From Bacillota bacterium (GTDB taxonomy: Bacteria > Bacillota > Clostridia > Lachnospirales > Lachnospiraceae), in contig JAFAEB010000044.1 of NCBI GenBank assembly GCA_023424235.1, positions 1 through 6,006 on the forward strand: a stretch of DNA of 6,006 nucleotides, read 5' to 3'. Positions 1 through 5,529 of the stretch are shown here, in pieces. Under the pieces are notes generated by a model, which saw only the letters and a program-made list of their open reading frames with translations, was not told where the DNA came from and did no database searches. How positions within the stretch are numbered: the stretch's first letter is position 1; each line of letters begins with the position of its first letter. The position numbers and the translations under genes were made by a program.

Positions 1-414
1 CTCTAGTAGGTTCATTATAATACTGCTATGGAAGCTACAAACCATAGAACAAGGATTTACTATCTTCTTAATTAAAATCCATAAAATCGTCGATTTTTCA
101 CTAGCATATACACTGACTGGACTAACATCAATTTCACCGCATGCAAAAGTCTCTGCAAAAATTTCACCCTTTGTTAGTCCTGCTATCATCATTCGATTCC
201 CTCCTAAATCCTCCCGAACGATCTGAATACCGCCATCAATAACAATCCCTAATGAATGTACTTTTGAGCCACCAAGTATTATTATTTCACCTTTTTTATA
301 ATTTTTAATATTACATTGTAAGCATTGTAATACACTACTTATTTCTGATTTATGAATCCCTTTAAATAATTGATTCTTTTCAAGTACATCTAAATATTGC
401 TTACTAAACTCCAT
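1..414 (-). CDS. Crp/Fnr-family transcriptional regulator, N-terminal part (3' end beyond the left edge)
   Basis: The minus strand is open from an ATG at 414 to base 1 (138 codons, no stop), so the C-terminal part is outside the window. An AAGGAG ribosome binding site lies 7 nt upstream (422-427), fixing the start. The visible part is the cyclic-nucleotide-binding-like beta-roll sensor domain: 'LFKGI' near residue 16, 'YKKGEIIILGG' at 39-49, the glycine turn 'GIVIDGGIQIV' at 56-66, and 'TKGEIFAETFACGE' at 81-94. The dimerization helix begins near 'CSFHSSIIMNLLE'. The helix-turn-helix should follow off-window, so the family call rests on the sensor domain alone. The segment after GE..AE lacks the arginine that grips cAMP phosphate in CRP, so another ligand or redox cue is likely. 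Cysteines occur at 31, 34, 92, 122 and 126, but there is no Fnr-type N-terminal cysteine cluster. It is divergent to a ferredoxin gene, suggesting control of anaerobic redox or nitrosative-stress functions (inference). Confidence 0.85.
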   Translation of the reverse strand, partial: MEFSKQYLDVLEKNQLFKGIHKSEISSVLQCLQCNIKNYKKGEIIILGGSKVHSLGIVIDGGIQIVREDLGGNRMMIAGLTKGEIFAETFACGEIDVSPVSVYASEKSTILWILIKKIVNPCSMVCSFHSSIIMNLLE

Positions 415-421
415 TCTCTCT

Positions 422-427
422 CTCCTT
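422..427 (-). promoter_or_regulatory. Ribosome binding site of the Crp/Fnr regulator
   Basis: On the minus strand this reads AAGGAG, 7 nt before the ATG at 414. It supports that ATG as the start of a gene which is otherwise known only as a fragment cut by the window edge. Confidence 0.8.
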
Positions 428-443
428 CTCTACCCTTTCGTTA

Positions 444-472
444 AATATATCCTTTTTACGTTGCAAATGCAA
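444..472 (-). promoter_or_regulatory. Predicted promoter of the Crp/Fnr regulator
   Basis: On the minus strand a -35-like TTGCAT (472-467) is followed by a 17-nt spacer and a -10-like TATATT (449-444). This predicts a transcription start near 437 and a 5' leader of about 23 nt. The -35 element lies inside the palindrome at 460-473, so protein bound there would be expected to block this promoter, which is a common autorepression layout. The boxes are matches to the sigma-70/sigma-A consensus made by eye; no start site has been mapped. Confidence 0.5.
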
Positions 473-473
473 C
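460..473. promoter_or_regulatory. Palindromic operator candidate for the Crp/Fnr regulator
   Basis: GTTGCAAATGCAAC is a perfect inverted repeat. Read as GTTGC-AAAT-GCAAC it has the 5-N4-5 architecture typical of Fnr-like sites (Fnr itself uses TTGAT-N4-ATCAA). It lies between the divergent regulator and ferredoxin genes. Its centre (466.5) is 41.5 bp upstream of the rightward start predicted from the -10 at 496-501, which is the class II activation position for Crp/Fnr proteins. It also covers the -35 of the leftward promoter. That the neighbouring regulator binds it is inference. Confidence 0.55.
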
Positions 474-495
474 TGATTTCTTTCACTCCATCCTG

Positions 496-501
496 TAAAA
501 T
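496..501 (+). promoter_or_regulatory. Predicted -10 element of the ferredoxin gene promoter
   Basis: TAAAAT (one mismatch to TATAAT) has no good -35 hexamer at 16-18 nt upstream. A weak -35 is expected if the promoter depends on an activator, and the palindrome at 460-473 sits where a class II activator would bind. The predicted start is near 508, giving a leader of about 35 nt before the ATG at 543. The region is AT-rich, so other -10 choices are possible. Confidence 0.4.
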
Positions 502-532
502 TATTTCATTACCAATAACTAAAGTTTAGAAT

Positions 533-536
533 GGAG
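533..536 (+). promoter_or_regulatory. Ribosome binding site that decides the ferredoxin start
   Basis: GGAG lies 6 nt before the ATG at 543. The in-frame upstream ATG at 531 overlaps this motif and has no purine-rich site of its own, so 543 is the preferred start and the protein begins MIRKIIKID, as expected for a ferredoxin N-terminus. Confidence 0.7.
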
Positions 537-542
537 TTTAGA

Positions 543-1244
543 ATGATTCGTAAAATTATTAAAATAGACCAAGAATTATGTAACGGATGTGGATTATGTG
601 TAGATGCATGCCATGAAGATGCTATTGCAATCATAGATGGAAAGGCAACCTTAATTCGTGATGATTATTGTGATGGATTAGGTAATTGCTTACCGGTATG
701 TCCAGTTAATGCCCTGTCCTTCGAAGAACGGGAAGCACTAGAATATAACGAAGAAGAAGTAAAAAGAAATATGAGTAAAAAGAATAATGCCCCATTCAGT
801 GCTTGTCCAGGTACAATGTCAAAAGCAATTACCCATAATGATTTGACAAACTCACCTGAAATTAAAACACCTCTTGTTTCAAGATTAAATCAATGGCCAG
901 TGCAAATTCAATTAGTCCCTGTAAATGCACCATATTTCGATAATGCTAACTTATTAATTGCTGCTGACTGTACTGCATATGCTTATGCTAACTTCCATAA
1001 TGATTTTATGAAAAATAGAATAACCATTATCGGATGCCCAAAATTAGATGATGTAGATTATACAGAAAAGCTTACGAATATTATAAAGCACAATCATATA
1101 AAAAGTGTAACCATAGTACGTATGATAGTTCCTTGTTGTAGTGGTATTTCAAATGCAGCAATTAACGCATTGAAAAATAGTAATAAAATGATTCCATGGC
1201 AAGTTGTCACCCTTTCATTAGACGGTACTATAGTAGAACAATAA
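543..1244 (+). CDS. Ferredoxin-type 4Fe-4S dicluster protein with a C-terminal cysteine-containing domain
   Basis: This is a 233-residue soluble, probably cytoplasmic iron-sulfur protein. The start at 543 is chosen over an in-frame ATG at 531 because of GGAG at 533-536. The N-terminal domain (about 1-60) holds a first motif C13-x2-C16-x2-C19-x3-C23 and a second motif C43-x5-C49-x3-C53-Pro. In the second motif the usual second cysteine is Leu46, within a 'CDGLGNC' stretch that I recall from related anaerobe ferredoxins. A linker with 'ACPG' (C88) leads to a C-terminal domain (about 110-233) with 'WPVQIQLVPVNAPYF', 'AADCTAYAYANFH' (C143), 'GCPKLDD' (C165) and 'VPCCSG' (C198, C199). I recall this domain fused to ferredoxins in anaerobic Firmicutes, but its reaction is unknown to me. 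The divergent Crp/Fnr gene and the shared operator suggest it is induced under a redox or nitrosative signal and moves electrons for that response. The partner enzyme is not in the window. Confidence 0.88.
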   Translation: MIRKIIKIDQELCNGCGLCVDACHEDAIAIIDGKATLIRDDYCDGLGNCLPVCPVNALSFEEREALEYNEEEVKRNMSKKNNAPFSACPGTMSKAITHNDLTNSPEIKTPLVSRLNQWPVQIQLVPVNAPYFDNANLLIAADCTAYAYANFHNDFMKNRITIIGCPKLDDVDYTEKLTNIIKHNHIKSVTIVRMIVPCCSGISNAAINALKNSNKMIPWQVVTLSLDGTIVEQ

Positions 1245-1285
1245 AAAGAATCCCTTTTGCTCGAAAGACAAAAGGGATTCTTTTT
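1243..1285. terminator. Bidirectional intrinsic terminator
   Basis: A perfect 17-bp stem (1243-1259 with 1269-1285) encloses a 9-nt loop. The GC-richer core is TCCC/GGGA, and the outer stem is an A tract on one side and a T tract on the other. It therefore yields a hairpin plus a U run in both directions. It overlaps the stop codon of the ferredoxin gene (1242-1244) and lies 18 nt past the stop of the convergent CAP-domain gene, so it probably ends both transcripts. Confidence 0.92.
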
Positions 1286-1303
1286 ATCTTATATATTCAC
1301 TTA

Positions 1304-2398
1304 TTAGTTTGAAAATAGTTGTGTGCAATAAACAGTTCCATTATAAATATATACTCCAATACCAATGTTATTATAACTTTCATTTAATATATTGGCTTTA
1401 TGACCAGGTGAATTCATCCATCCTGTCACTACTTCTTCAGGTGTATTATATCCATAAGCTAAATTCTCTCCTGCTATTCTAACACTAATATTATAATCAT
1501 CAATAATTGTTGACCATTCTCTTCCATCAGGTCTCATATGGGAGAATAAGACTTTTATTTCTTCCGCCCGTTTATTTGCCGCTGGCATTAATATGTCAGA
1601 CATTTTAAGAGTATCAAGTCCTACATTTTTACGTTCTACATTAACCAAGCTTAAAACTTCATTGGCATATTTGCTTTCTTTTGTTTCTGGCGAAGGTGTT
1701 GGAGTTGGTGTAGGTGTTGGTGTTATATTTAAAGTTGTTGCTTTTAATTTATCCGAGTATACACCATTATACTTCACACCATTAACTTTTTTATAAGCTC
1801 TTACTCTATAATAATAGGTTTCATTACTTTTTAGATTTTCATCCAAATAGCTTGTACTATTCGTTATACCTATATAAGAATACGTTCCATTTATCGTATC
1901 TGAACGATAGATTTTATAACTACTTGCTTCTTTAATTTTATTCCAACTTAACATGATAGAGTTAGAATCATTACCTTTTACATTTAAATTAATTTTACTA
2001 AAGGTAGTATAGATGGATAATACATCTGAATACTTACTGTGTACTTTTTTATCATCAACTACTTTATATGCACGTACCTTATAAAAATAAGAACTATCAT
2101 ACTTTAATCCTTTATCTATATACGATAGTGATTTTGTTGCACCAACATATCCATAAGTTCCGTCTTTCTTTGTAGCACGATATATTTTATAACCAGTAGC
2201 GCCAGTTACTTTACTATATGATAATGTAACTGTAGTTGAGGTCCTTTTTGTAGCAGTTAGATTTGGCTTCCCGGTTTTGATATCACTTGTTGCAGCACTA
2301 ACAAACTGATTACTATCAGCTAGGGGTAGGATACTCCCATATAGTGATGAGGCTAGTAGAGTTATTATAAATAAAGTTATCATTATATATTTTTTCAT
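1304..2398 (-). CDS. Secreted CAP-domain (SCP/PR1-like) protein with two fibronectin-III-like repeats
   Basis: This is a 364-residue exported protein. The start at 2398 (MKKYIMITLF) has a perfect AGGAGG 6 nt upstream (2410-2405) and opens directly with a signal peptide (Lys2-3, hydrophobic 5-26, likely cleavage near 'VSAA' at 33-36). Two homologous FN3-like modules follow, about 44-132 and 135-222, each with a 'GYKIYR/SYKIYR...GTY.Y.G...SY.D..L......YKVRAYK/YRVRAYK' core. A Thr-Pro linker (226-237) joins them to the C-terminal CAP domain (243-364). CAP hallmarks are 'FSHMRPDG' (H287), 'AGENLAYG' (E311), 'GWMNSPGHKANIL' (H333) and 'IGIGVYIYNGTVYCTQLF'. No LPXTG or other anchor is seen, so release to the medium or binding through the FN3 modules is likely. 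The function of bacterial CAP proteins is mostly unknown. It lies 103 nt after the cation transporter gene and probably has its own promoter, since the gap holds a TATAAT and a structured leader. The domain call is firm; the biological role is not known. Confidence 0.93.
   Translation of the reverse strand: MKKYIMITLFIITLLASSLYGSILPLADSNQFVSAATSDIKTGKPNLTATKRTSTTVTLSYSKVTGATGYKIYRATKKDGTYGYVGATKSLSYIDKGLKYDSSYFYKVRAYKVVDDKKVHSKYSDVLSIYTTFSKINLNVKGNDSNSIMLSWNKIKEASSYKIYRSDTINGTYSYIGITNSTSYLDENLKSNETYYYRVRAYKKVNGVKYNGVYSDKLKATTLNITPTPTPTPTPSPETKESKYANEVLSLVNVERKNVGLDTLKMSDILMPAANKRAEEIKVLFSHMRPDGREWSTIIDDYNISVRIAGENLAYGYNTPEEVVTGWMNSPGHKANILNESYNNIGIGVYIYNGTVYCTQLFSN
1688..1723 (-). repeat. Thr-Pro dipeptide repeat linker in the CAP-domain gene
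   Basis: This encodes TPTPTPTPTPSP (residues 226-237), a short degenerate 6-bp-unit tandem repeat between the FN3 modules and the CAP domain. Such Pro/Thr linkers are common in extracellular clostridial proteins and act as stiff, protease-resistant spacers. The number of units could vary between strains by slippage. Confidence 0.85.
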
Positions 2399-2404
2399 GA
2401 TAAA

Positions 2405-2410
2405 CCTCCT
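2405..2410 (-). promoter_or_regulatory. Ribosome binding site that decides the CAP-gene start
   Basis: On the minus strand this reads AGGAGG, 6 nt before ATG 2398. The reading frame stays open upstream to a TTG at 2467, but those 23 codons do not form part of a signal peptide and have no ribosome binding site of similar strength, so the longer start is rejected. Confidence 0.88.
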
Positions 2411-2419
2411 GTCTGTATA

Positions 2420-2469
2420 AACCATAGGCTTCTTCCTTAGGTTAACATAGGTTATTCCATGAATCAACC
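2420..2469 (-). promoter_or_regulatory. Structured 5' leader of the CAP-domain gene (two predicted hairpins)
   Basis: On the minus strand two hairpins can be drawn. The first (2469-2450) pairs GGTT and ATTC with GAAT and AACC around a 3-nt loop, with one bulged G. The second (2443-2420) pairs AACC..AGG with CCT..GGTT around an AAGAAG loop with a small internal loop. The AACCT units could alternatively pair with AGGTT inside the ribosome binding site (AGGAGGTT), which would hide it. I could not match this to a known riboswitch class. The pairing was found by eye, and its regulatory role is speculative. Confidence 0.3.
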
Positions 2470-2494
2470 GTAAATATTTAGGTGTAGGTACTAA

Positions 2495-2500
2495 ATTATA
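2495..2500 (-). promoter_or_regulatory. Possible -10 element of the CAP-domain gene promoter
   Basis: On the minus strand this reads TATAAT, a perfect -10 match, just past the stop codon of the cation transporter gene. It predicts a start near 2488 and a leader of about 90 nt. No convincing -35 is seen at 16-18 nt upstream (the hexamers there match TTGACA poorly). It is embedded in the inverted repeat TAGGTA-N8-TACCTA (2485-2504), which might be an operator. A perfect hexamer in AT-rich DNA can occur by chance. Confidence 0.35.
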
Positions 2501-2501
2501 C

Positions 2502-3680
2502 CTATTTTTCTGCTATATAACTGTTTTCTACGGTAATGACACACTCATACTTGGGTTCTAATTTCTTAACTTCTTTTTTGATTTCTTCTAATAAATCTCG
2601 CTCATTTTTATCTGTGTAAGAATACGGAAGCATCAAATCAAAAATTAAATTTATATGTGCCTCACCATTTACAATACGAAAATCATGAATATCTGCTTGT
2701 GGTTCTAGACGCTTAACTACTTGAATAACTTCCTCCTTTTTCGAAAGTACAATCGAATCGTTTATCTCTACCGGATCCATGTGAATTACAAGAAAAATAT
2801 TCATTTCCCTTAAGATATCTCTTTCAATCGAATCAATAATCTCATGAGCGTCCTCCATATTAATGGTATTTGGTACTTCTGCATGGATCGTAGCCATGGT
2901 ATGGGAAGGCCCATAATTATGAACAATTAAGTCATGACTTCCTATAATTCCTTCATAACTTTCCACTTTACTTGTAATTTTCTCATAAACCTTCTTATCT
3001 ACCGCTTCGCCTAGTAAAGGTTCTAGGGTTTCTTTGGCAATATTAAAACCAGCTATTAGTACGAAGATGGAAACGATAGTCCCCATAAACCCGTCTACCA
3101 TTAGTCCTGTATATTTACCAATTAATATGGATACTATAGTTGCACTCGTTATTAAAACATCACCTAATGCATCTGTAGCAGTTGCTTTTAATACACTTGA
3201 ATTAATCTTTTTTCCGAGTTTCTTGTTAAAATAGGATAACCATATTTTAATAAATACGGACAAACACAGAATCCCAACTAAAATCCAATTAAAGTTCACT
3301 TGGGATGGATTAAATACCTTTTCTATCGAACTTTTAAAGCAAGTAAATCCAACTTGTAATATTAAAAATGCGATAACAAATGCAGCTATATACTCTGCTC
3401 TACCATGTCCAAAAGGATGTTCTTTATCAGCGGGTCTTTCAGCCAATTTTGCACCTACTAATCCTATAATAGAAGAAGCTGCATCCGATAGATTATTAAA
3501 TGCATCTGCCATAACAGAGATGCTTTGTATCGCAAGTCCGATGAGAATCTTAACTAAGAATAAGATAACATTTAGTATAACACCTACAATGCTCGCTAAT
3601 ATTCCATATCTGGTTCTTACTTTTGTACTTTCTATCCTATTATAATCTTTTATAAATAATTTAACTAATAATTGGGTCAT
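2502..3680 (-). CDS. Cation diffusion facilitator (CDF) family metal exporter, probably Mn2+, with tandem C-terminal domains
   Basis: A 392-residue inner-membrane proton-coupled divalent metal exporter. GGGAGG (3693-3688) lies 7 nt before the ATG. Six membrane segments are visible (about 27-50, 53-78, 95-115, 132-150, 165-188, 190-213). TM2 holds 'ADAFNNLSD' and TM5 'TDALGD', giving a transport site of N62, D66, D170 and D174. Zinc CDFs such as YiiP have D-D-H-D here, and N-D-D-D is what I recall for manganese exporters such as MntE, so Mn2+ is the best guess. 'HPFGHGRAEYIAA' (88-100) is also typical. The cytosolic dimerization domain (about 220-304) is His-rich (H249, H254, H260, H266, H300 in 'HMDP'). 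The tail (about 305-392) looks like a second copy of that domain, making the protein about 90 residues longer than YiiP-size members. It begins 39 nt after the stop of the ABC half-transporter gene with no terminator between, so cotranscription is likely. Confidence 0.93.
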   Translation of the reverse strand: MTQLLVKLFIKDYNRIESTKVRTRYGILASIVGVILNVILFLVKILIGLAIQSISVMADAFNNLSDAASSIIGLVGAKLAERPADKEHPFGHGRAEYIAAFVIAFLILQVGFTCFKSSIEKVFNPSQVNFNWILVGILCLSVFIKIWLSYFNKKLGKKINSSVLKATATDALGDVLITSATIVSILIGKYTGLMVDGFMGTIVSIFVLIAGFNIAKETLEPLLGEAVDKKVYEKITSKVESYEGIIGSHDLIVHNYGPSHTMATIHAEVPNTINMEDAHEIIDSIERDILREMNIFLVIHMDPVEINDSIVLSKKEEVIQVVKRLEPQADIHDFRIVNGEAHINLIFDLMLPYSYTDKNERDLLEEIKKEVKKLEPKYECVITVENSYIAEK

Positions 3681-3687
3681 ACATTAA

Positions 3688-3693
3688 CCTCCC
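3688..3693 (-). promoter_or_regulatory. Ribosome binding site of the cation transporter gene
   Basis: On the minus strand this reads GGGAGG, 7 nt before ATG 3680. It lies in a 39-nt gap after the ABC transporter stop codon. No promoter or terminator is apparent in that gap, which supports one shared transcript. Confidence 0.75.
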
Positions 3694-3719
3694 ATGAACC
3701 TGTACGTTTAGTTAACAAG

Positions 3720-5474
3720 TTATGTTAATTGTAGTTCATATAGTTTTCTATAAATTCCATTAGCTTTAAGTAGTTCTTGATGTGTCCCAACTTCTCTTAG
3801 CCTTCCTTTATGCATAACTAAAATAACATCCGCATGTTGTATCGTAGATAGTCTATGAGCAACCATAATCGTAGTTCTACCATCCATAAGTCGATATAAT
3901 GCTTCTGTAATTAATTGTTCTGTTTCCGTATCAATATTTGCGGTCGCTTCATCCATAACTAATATGGATGGATTATATGCTAATGTTCTAGCAAAGGACA
4001 ATAATTGTCTTTGTCCTGCAGAAAGAGTACTTCCCCTTTCCGTTACCTCCTCATCATAAGCTTTTGGCAGATTTTCAATAAAATAGGATGCATTTACATA
4101 TTTCGCTGCCTTTTCAACATCATAATCAGTAATTGAATCATCCTTTAATTTTATATTGCTTTTAATATCACCAGTAAAGATAAATACATCCTGTTGTACT
4201 TGACCAATAGCCTTACGTAATGTATTTATATCCAATTCTTTAATATCTATGCCATCTATTGTTATTTTTCCCTTTTGTATATCATAATATCTTCCAATAA
4301 GGTTTAATATGGATGATTTACCTGCACCAGTAGCCCCAACGAAAGCAGCCTTTTGTCCTGGCTCAATTACAAAGCTCACGTCTTTTAGAATCCAATTTTC
4401 TCCTTCATATGCAAACCATACATTTATGAATTCAATTCTTCCTTTTACTTCCTTTAAGGTATATCCATCCTTTGGATTTGTAATTAAAGCTTCTTCATCC
4501 ATAATAGCAAATATTTTTTCTGCTGAAGCCATAGCGGATTGAAGGGAGCCTAATTGTTCTGCAAGTTCCTGAATTGGCTCAAAGAATGACCCAATATACT
4601 GAATGAATATATATAAAGTACCTATGGATATAGTCCCTTTTATAACAGAATCTCCACCTACTCCAATTACAGTTACTAAAGCAAACACAGACAGTATGTA
4701 GATTAATGGCCTAAATATAGCAAATACCATCATTTCCTTATAATTAGCCTTAAATAAATCCTTACTTTTACATTTAAATTCTTCATACTTTTCATTTTCT
4801 CTCGCAAATATCTGTATTAATTTCATTCCAGATATATGTTCTGAAAGATAAGTATTAATGGTAGTAAGTTTCGTTCTTACTACTCGGTAGGTAGCTCTAG
4901 AAACTGACTTAAATAATAGAGTTAAAGCAATGATAAATGGAAGCAATAAAAATGCATATATGGATAAACGAAGATCAATGGTTACCATTACAATCGCTAA
5001 GCCTATTACTTTAATACTATTTTTAAATAGCTTTACTAATATATTTGCATACATTTCATTTAGGGCTTCAACATCGTTAGTTATTCTAGTTACAATTCTT
5101 CCAACAGGAGTAATATCAAAAAAACGTAAAGATAGACTGTGAACATGAGTAAATACTTCTTCTCTTATTTTATATATGATACTCTGTCCAATTAACTGTA
5201 ATATCCATGTTTGTAGAAAGTTACTTATAAATCCAACTACTAATACAAGAAAATAGATAAAAGCTATCTTTTTTATACTTGAAAAACTTCCCTCATACAT
5301 AAAGTTATCAATTGCTTCACCTACTAGTATTGGTCGATATAACTCACATACTGTTATAAGGAGCACAAGTAAGAATACTACAATTGCGGATTTTGTGTAT
5401 GGAATTAAATATTGAATTAATCGTTTTAAAACACTAGGTTGTACTGAGCGTTCATACTCTATTTCTTTTCTCAT
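3720..5474 (-). CDS. ABC exporter half-transporter (permease-ATPase fusion), consensus-Walker-B subunit of a heterodimer
   Basis: A 584-residue membrane protein with the normal length and order of a type IV (type I exporter) half-transporter: a six-helix membrane domain (about 15-315, with the conserved 'FFDITPVGRIVTRITNDVEALN' coupling region at 118-139) and a nucleotide-binding domain (about 345-584). Visible motifs are Walker A 'GATGAGKSS' (380-388), Q-loop Gln428, signature 'LSAGQ' (484-488, a departure from LSGGQ), Walker B 'ILVMD' (504-508) followed by catalytic Glu509, D-loop 'ANID' and H-loop His540. Glu509 with LSAGQ matches the BmrD/LmrD/TM288-type subunit, whose partner here is the upstream gene. 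These pairs export drugs, lipids or peptides; the substrate cannot be read from sequence. There is no peptidase or double-glycine-leader domain. The start has AGAGAGGA 5 nt upstream. It follows the partner gene by 55 nt and precedes the cation transporter gene by 39 nt. Confidence 0.95.
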   Translation of the reverse strand: MRKEIEYERSVQPSVLKRLIQYLIPYTKSAIVVFLLVLLITVCELYRPILVGEAIDNFMYEGSFSSIKKIAFIYFLVLVVGFISNFLQTWILQLIGQSIIYKIREEVFTHVHSLSLRFFDITPVGRIVTRITNDVEALNEMYANILVKLFKNSIKVIGLAIVMVTIDLRLSIYAFLLLPFIIALTLLFKSVSRATYRVVRTKLTTINTYLSEHISGMKLIQIFARENEKYEEFKCKSKDLFKANYKEMMVFAIFRPLIYILSVFALVTVIGVGGDSVIKGTISIGTLYIFIQYIGSFFEPIQELAEQLGSLQSAMASAEKIFAIMDEEALITNPKDGYTLKEVKGRIEFINVWFAYEGENWILKDVSFVIEPGQKAAFVGATGAGKSSILNLIGRYYDIQKGKITIDGIDIKELDINTLRKAIGQVQQDVFIFTGDIKSNIKLKDDSITDYDVEKAAKYVNASYFIENLPKAYDEEVTERGSTLSAGQRQLLSFARTLAYNPSILVMDEATANIDTETEQLITEALYRLMDGRTTIMVAHRLSTIQHADVILVMHKGRLREVGTHQELLKANGIYRKLYELQLT

Positions 5475-5529
5475 AATTTCCTCTCTTTATAAATACCCTT
5501 ATCGTTCTATTAATTATAATATATCTATA

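Larger units (their letters stand above)
404..541. repeat. 14-bp inverted repeat pair flanking the divergent intergenic region
   Basis: AGAATGGAGTTTAG occurs on the plus strand at 528-541 and on the minus strand at 417-404, a perfect 14-bp inverted repeat about 110 bp apart. The left copy covers the start codon and first codons of the regulator (Met-Glu-Phe). The right copy lies over the ribosome binding site region of the ferredoxin gene. In addition GTTTAGAATG is directly repeated at 524-533 and 536-545 with a 12-bp period. The coordinates span both arms and the region between them. Confidence 0.7.

Noticed and set aside
531..542. Four-codon N-terminal extension of the ferredoxin gene from the ATG at 531
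   Set aside because: The GGAG needed for ATG 543 lies inside it, ATG 531 has no ribosome binding site of its own, and the ferredoxin domain begins normally at MIRKIIKID.
1593..1796. Plus-strand open frame encoding a Gly-Val repeat, opposite the CAP-domain gene
   Set aside because: It is the antisense reading of the Thr-Pro linker and surrounding codons, has no ribosome binding site or recognisable domain, and lies within a well-supported gene.
2399..2467. 23-codon upstream extension of the CAP-domain gene, starting at a TTG
   Set aside because: A perfect AGGAGG sits 6 nt before ATG 2398, which opens a textbook signal peptide. The extension would bury that signal behind a polar segment and overlaps the predicted leader hairpins.
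2411..2500. c-di-GMP riboswitch upstream of the CAP-domain gene
   Set aside because: The conserved core elements of the class I aptamer (such as GCAAA followed by ACGCAAAGC) are absent, and nothing resembling the class II core could be recognised.
2485..2504. Inverted repeat TAGGTA-N8-TACCTA as a terminator after the cation transporter gene
   Set aside because: The stem is only 6 AT-rich base pairs and no T tract follows on the minus strand, so it is unlikely to stop transcription. It is kept only as a possible operator.
5513..5518. TATAAT on the minus strand in the gap between the two ABC genes as an internal promoter
   Set aside because: No acceptable -35 lies at 16-18 nt (TTGATA is only 9 nt away), and the two heterodimer subunits are expected to be cotranscribed. 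It is probably chance in AT-rich spacer.
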